From Patescibacteria group bacterium (lineage in GTDB: Bacteria; Patescibacteriota; Microgenomatia; UBA1406; GWC2-37-13), in the NCBI GenBank assembly GCA_026416375.1, contig JAOAFI010000006.1, forward strand, positions 1 through 33,645: a stretch of DNA of 33,645 nt, given 5' to 3'. The position numbers were made by a program, and so were the translations under genes. Shown here piece by piece: positions 30,524 through 33,645 of this stretch (position 1 is the stretch's first letter; every line of letters starts with the position of its first letter). The notes below the pieces were generated by a model that did not search any database, had not been told where the DNA came from, and was given only the letters and a program-made list of their open reading frames with translations.

Positions 30524-32686
30524 TTAATTACAAATTATTAAAGGACCTATAATGGAACTTGTTCCTCCATGGGCGGAAATATCATCTGGCCCACCACCTC
30601 TTCTTTCTATAGTATAAATTCCGTTACTTGGTACTCCTAATATACAATATGGTGAAATTCTTGGGATTATTTTTGTTGGTTGAAGTACGGCTACTATTTT
30701 ATCTGTAACAAAATAAGGTACGTCATGAGGAAAGAATGGAGGTATTTTTCTTTGAATTATCCATGGCATATCGCTTGCTGTTAATTTTTCAAGCGTTTCA
30801 TGAGAAGGATGGGGTATAAAAGATCTTGATCCCCAGCTAGTAAGACCAAGAGGGCAATCTGCTCCTTTTATCACAAAATTCCCTGGATTTTCTCTTATGG
30901 TTTCTATACATTGTTGCATAAAAAAGTCTAGCTCTGGTATACCGGTTAGAGTTGGAATAAATAAAAATGTTTCAGGCGTTGTTTGATAAAAAGTATCTAT
31001 GATATTTGGATCAACCCCTTTTTCTAAAGCTCTTTTTGTGACATATTCTCTAAAACCGGGCAAAAAAGGTATGGCATCACCAGTTTTTGTTAATGTTAAT
31101 CTAAAACTACTCAATGGATTTACAAATCTAATTCTTCCATTATTTTCTTCTTCTATTAGTTCGTTGGCTATTTTTATTCTTCTTGTTGTTTCTTCTTTGG
31201 CAATTTGTTTAAATTTTTCATAATCAAAAAGCGGAAAAAGTTCGGTGTAAACTTGCACCATGTATTGTATGGCTAACTGAGAAAAAGAGGTAAGATAGTT
31301 TTTGAACTGTTTTATTAATGAATCTTGCATAGTTTGTAATCTTTCTTCTAATTGTTTAATTTCTTTTGGAGTCAAAGATTCCCCATTTCTATTATTCTGG
31401 GCCATTAATTTTATTAATTTTCGTGGATTCATTAAAAGCTCATATTCAATTGAGGTTTCCGTTGGAAACAAGTGAACGGGTAAGCCATAGAAAAACACAT
31501 ATCCATCTGGTATTTGTTTGGTTTCTTCCAAATCTTCTATATTTATTATTTCGACATTAATACCATGTTTTTTCAAAATCGATTTTATTAATAAGTGTTC
31601 TGGTCTTGGAAAAACTGTTCCTGATCTTAAAATAGTAATATTACCAATATCTTCTTTTCTTAATTCTTGAGCCAAAACCGTTAGAGGACCACTTTTTCCT
31701 TGAAGGTCTAGCATTATTTCTGAAATAGCAAGACCTCCTGGCGAAGCATCATCTTCAACTATAATAACTTTACCGTCCGATGATAAGACAGCATCGCTTC
31801 TATATAATCTTGCAGCATTTCTTTTTAATGTACTGCCAGAAAAAGAGGGATTAGGAACAGGATAATGATCCGGTAGCTTCCATCTTAAACAAAAATTTAC
31901 CATTCTTGCTAGAGGAGAAGAGTTTTCTTGTTTATCTTCGGCTTCTTGAAAGAGTTCGAATGCACAATCTAAAATAAGTTCTTTTGCTATAACTCTTCTT
32001 GAATATTCTTGATAAGAAAGCTTAAAATCTAATGTTTTTTCAGCTATTCTAAAAGGAACACGCCTTCCTTCTTCTTTAGCTTGTTTTGTTGGAAATAATG
32101 GTCCTTCTATTTGGGCGTTTCTACATTCTTTTTCAAACCCATCAAGGATTTCGATTAATGATGATGAAGCAATATCTAAAGTAACATCAGGAGGAAAGTT
32201 TATGGAATAAGCTTGTAATAACCATTTTAAGGTTTTATCTACGTCTATACTACCATTATCTCCTACAAAAATATTTACATCTAGACGTTTAATAAAAGAC
32301 ATTAGGCTTTTTCTAAGTCGGTCATCTCTTATTAATTCTTTAATAGCGTCGTAATTTTCTGGACTAACAAAAAAACAATTATTAAGTAATTCAGCTAACC
32401 CTGAAGGTTCTTGATGGTTAATAGGATAAGCAAAATTACCAGGTGTTTTACTACCAAAACCAACACGATTTTGATCCAATTGAGACACACAATCCCAATC
32501 ACCAGTTGATTTTAATAATGCTTCAGCAATTTTATTAGCCTCTCGATCTGTACCAGGTTGATTACTAATTTTTCTTCCCATTAATTCTTGTAAAAAAGGG
32601 TCTAATTTTAATAATGCTAGCAAGCTTTCGGTTAATATTGTGGTCTTTTCTTCAGTAGTAAATTTTCTTCCTGCTCGTGTTTCCAT
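30524..32686 (-). CDS. Putative circularly permuted ATP-grasp ligase
   Basis: A soluble protein of 720 residues without a signal or membrane segment. I do not recognise it as a named family, but its C-terminal half has ATP-grasp-like features in the order of the circularly permuted (DUF404/DUF407-like) type: R296-SDAVLSSDGKVIIVEDDASPGG (acidic metal-binding EDD at 311-313), then K607 in FVIKGADCPLGLTSWGSR as a nucleotide-binding Lys with Gly-rich loop, PWIIQRKIPPFFP (641-653), and PRISPYCILG...YTIERRGGGPDDISAHGG near the end. The N-terminal 250 residues are helical and unassigned. Such enzymes join a carboxylate to an amine. Its ATG overlaps the methyltransferase stop (TAATG). G+C looks slightly higher than its flanks in places. 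Confidence 0.6.
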   Translation of the reverse strand: METRAGRKFTTEEKTTILTESLLALLKLDPFLQELMGRKISNQPGTDREANKIAEALLKSTGDWDCVSQLDQNRVGFGSKTPGNFAYPINHQEPSGLAELLNNCFFVSPENYDAIKELIRDDRLRKSLMSFIKRLDVNIFVGDNGSIDVDKTLKWLLQAYSINFPPDVTLDIASSSLIEILDGFEKECRNAQIEGPLFPTKQAKEEGRRVPFRIAEKTLDFKLSYQEYSRRVIAKELILDCAFELFQEAEDKQENSSPLARMVNFCLRWKLPDHYPVPNPSFSGSTLKRNAARLYRSDAVLSSDGKVIIVEDDASPGGLAISEIMLDLQGKSGPLTVLAQELRKEDIGNITILRSGTVFPRPEHLLIKSILKKHGINVEIINIEDLEETKQIPDGYVFFYGLPVHLFPTETSIEYELLMNPRKLIKLMAQNNRNGESLTPKEIKQLEERLQTMQDSLIKQFKNYLTSFSQLAIQYMVQVYTELFPLFDYEKFKQIAKEETTRRIKIANELIEEENNGRIRFVNPLSSFRLTLTKTGDAIPFLPGFREYVTKRALEKGVDPNIIDTFYQTTPETFLFIPTLTGIPELDFFMQQCIETIRENPGNFVIKGADCPLGLTSWGSRSFIPHPSHETLEKLTASDMPWIIQRKIPPFFPHDVPYFVTDKIVAVLQPTKIIPRISPYCILGVPSNGIYTIERRGGGPDDISAHGGTSSIIGPLIICN

Positions 32687-33495
32687 TATTTTTTTACTAA
32701 AAATAAATTTCTAACCCCCATTGTTCCATATTTATCGGAGTTTTTTTCATAACAAAAAGCCTCTTTTTTTATATAAATCTTCTTAAAACCAGCTTTTTTT
32801 AAAAGATTAATTATTTGTTGATTGGTATATACAAATCGTCTAACTATTTGATTATCAATAATTTTATTGCTATGAAATTTTATCTCGTTGTACTCAGTTC
32901 TTAACAAACCATTGTTTTTAAAAGTTGTTCTTTTTTTAATAATTTTAATACCGTTTTCTTCTGATTGGTAAACATAATTTTTAAGTTGTTTAATCACGTA
33001 ACTATAATCAACAAGATCAAACACAAAAGCACCATCTGGTTTTATTATTCGATAAGCCTCAATAGCAACTTTTAAATCATCTTTTGGATTATCAAAAAAA
33101 CCAAAAGCAGAATTTCCTAAAACAAAATAAAGACTAAAGCTGCTATCTGATAGAGTTAGGTTTCTAGCATCTTTATTAATTAAAACAACATTTTTATTAT
33201 AAGATTCTAAGTTTTTTTTTGCTGTTTTTAACATTTCTTTTGAATAGTCAAAAGCAACAATATTTCTAAATCCCATTAAAACTAGTTCTTTACTATGACG
33301 ACAATTGCCGCAAAAACCATCTAAAATCTTATCCTCATAAGAAACAAAAAACTGATGATTTTTTAAAAAATTAAGCATGATTAAAACTTCTTGCTTAGAA
33401 ATATAACGATTTAAAATATCTTTATAGATATTGAAATATCCAACAATCCCTTTTCTTGTTCCATAGCGTATTTGCCACCATTGTTTTTTTTTCAT
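32686..33495 (-). CDS. Class I SAM-dependent methyltransferase
   Basis: The protein has 269 residues. Motif I is ILDGFCGNCRHS (57-68), close to the usual D-x-G-C-G-x-G-R; D83 (AFDYS) ends strand 2 and contacts the SAM ribose; KDARNL (108-113) and FSLYFVLGNSAFGFF (120-134) follow, then IIKPDGAFVFDLVD. The C-terminal beta part (RRFVYTNQQIINLLKKAGF) is typical of small-molecule methyltransferases. It is the first gene of the operon. GGGAG (33506-33502) lies 6 nt before the ATG, one of the few Shine-Dalgarno sites here, and an attenuator-like leader lies upstream. The stop overlaps the next start (TAATG), so the two are translationally coupled. Confidence 0.85.
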   Translation of the reverse strand: MKKKQWWQIRYGTRKGIVGYFNIYKDILNRYISKQEVLIMLNFLKNHQFFVSYEDKILDGFCGNCRHSKELVLMGFRNIVAFDYSKEMLKTAKKNLESYNKNVVLINKDARNLTLSDSSFSLYFVLGNSAFGFFDNPKDDLKVAIEAYRIIKPDGAFVFDLVDYSYVIKQLKNYVYQSEENGIKIIKKRTTFKNNGLLRTEYNEIKFHSNKIIDNQIVRRFVYTNQQIINLLKKAGFKKIYIKKEAFCYEKNSDKYGTMGVRNLFLVKK

Positions 33496-33509
33496 ATATT
33501 TCTCCCAAC

Positions 33510-33613
33510 AAAAAACCTCCCTTTCGGGAGGATGTTTTTTTAAATTTTTAATCTTGGTTTTATTTACTCATACATCCTCCCGTCCTTCAGACAAGGACAA
33601 TAAAGAGGAGGAT
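33510..33613 (-). promoter_or_regulatory. Attenuator-like leader RNA with competing hairpins and terminator
   Basis: Read on the minus strand, four segments can pair in turn. A, ATCCTCC (33613-33607), pairs with B, CGGGAGGATGT (33582-33572), over 7 bp, enclosing a 6-bp hairpin GTCCTT-GTCTG-AAGGAC (33598-33582). B pairs perfectly with C, ACATCCTCCCG (33535-33525), over 11 bp. C also forms the terminator stem CCTCCC-GAAA-GGGAGG with D (33531-33516), followed by six T (33515-33510). A:B plus C:D means termination; B:C prevents the terminator. A lies within the codons of the short leader frame and the leader stop codon lies in the A:B loop, as in amino acid biosynthetic attenuators. Confidence 0.6.
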
Positions 33614-33640
33614 AATGAAAAACAAAACCTGATTTTTCAT
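33587..33640 (-). CDS. Putative 17-codon leader peptide rich in branched-chain residues
   Basis: The frame reads MKNQVLFFIILLFIVLV and ends in TGA. Codons 5-17 are all Leu (4), Ile (3), Val (3) or Phe (3); Ile10, Leu11 and Leu12 fall in segment A of the leader RNA. Ribosome stalling there would free segment B. Only 5 bases lie between the ATG and the window edge, so no promoter or ribosome site can be judged, and the frame could instead be the end of a longer gene with a C-terminal membrane helix. Confidence 0.45.
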   Translation of the reverse strand: MKNQVLFFIILLFIVLV

Positions 33641-33645
33641 ATTTT

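Noticed and set aside
33516-33540. Plus-strand terminator (CCTCCC-TTTC-GGGAGG, then ATG and a T-run)
   Set aside because: No plus-strand gene lies upstream for several kilobases. The same hairpin has an immediate U-tract on the minus strand, which fits the leader of the methyltransferase operon better.
33615-33632. Plus-strand start with a good GGAGG site: ATG at 33615 reading MKNKT then stop
   Set aside because: The frame has five codons, and the GGAGGAT is explained as the complement of segment A of the minus-strand leader. No plus-strand gene follows before the window ends.
1-33645. TGA read as glycine (as in Gracilibacteria/Absconditabacteria)
   Set aside because: TGA ends several conserved genes (dnaN, glycosyltransferase, O-antigen ligase-like) at the expected family length, and overlaps the next start as a stop codon.

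Overview
The window is very A+T-rich (by eye roughly three quarters A+T, not computed), tightly packed, and uses TGA as a real stop codon (dnaN, the O-antigen ligase-like gene and the glycosyltransferase all end in it), so the standard bacterial code applies. The gene set points to a Candidate Phyla Radiation (Patescibacteria) genome: DUF5667, small type IV secretion-pilin-like membrane proteins, a decaprenyl-phosphate phosphoribosyltransferase-like UbiA enzyme, a bifunctional phosphoglucose/phosphomannose isomerase, an LPXTG-like surface protein and a SpoIID/coiled-coil hydrolase, with almost no Shine-Dalgarno sites. I cannot name the lineage more closely.

Layout. 1-1.9 kb: the 3' end of an O-antigen ligase-like gene, a DUF5667 protein, and HU with its own promoter, Shine-Dalgarno site and terminator. 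2.3-6.5 kb, minus strand: RNase Y without a membrane anchor, recX, recA and a UbiA-like prenyltransferase. 6.5-10.6 kb: sugar-phosphate isomerase, FAD oxidoreductase, AI-2E-family permease, comF. 10.7-14.1 kb: a coherent B12-dependent deoxynucleotide module (nrdR, nrdJ, PduO-type adenosyltransferase) behind a promoter that carries two NrdR-box-like sites. 14.2-17.4 kb: small hypothetical protein, thioredoxin, YifB, two pilin-like proteins. 17.4-23.7 kb: GT2 glycosyltransferase with a coupled 49-residue membrane protein, a CAU-anticodon tRNA, FtsB/DivIC-like protein, YqeY, a DEDD exonuclease, SpoIID hydrolase, a Cys-rich pilin-like protein, an LPXTG-like protein and a membrane protein. 23.6-27.8 kb: the replication region, with dnaA, dnaN and a protein-only RNase P (HARP) on the minus strand, DnaA boxes, and a divergent XerC/D-like protein that has lost its catalytic tyrosine. 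28-29.2 kb: tRNA-Ala(GGC), radC, a free-standing chorismate mutase. 29.4-33.6 kb: a minus-strand operon of SAM methyltransferase, putative circularly permuted ATP-grasp protein and M20 peptidase, preceded by what looks like a ribosome-mediated transcription attenuator.

The best candidate for an undescribed system is the last operon: a 17-codon leader made almost wholly of Leu/Ile/Val/Phe codons, three mutually exclusive pairings and a U-tract terminator, upstream of methyltransferase, ligase-like and peptidase genes. Next come the HARP gene in the dnaA-dnaN operon, the apparently catalytically dead recombinase facing dnaA, and a repeated promoter layout (TATWAT, 6-8 nt, ATG) implying that many mRNAs here are leaderless. 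That layout was used to choose several start codons.
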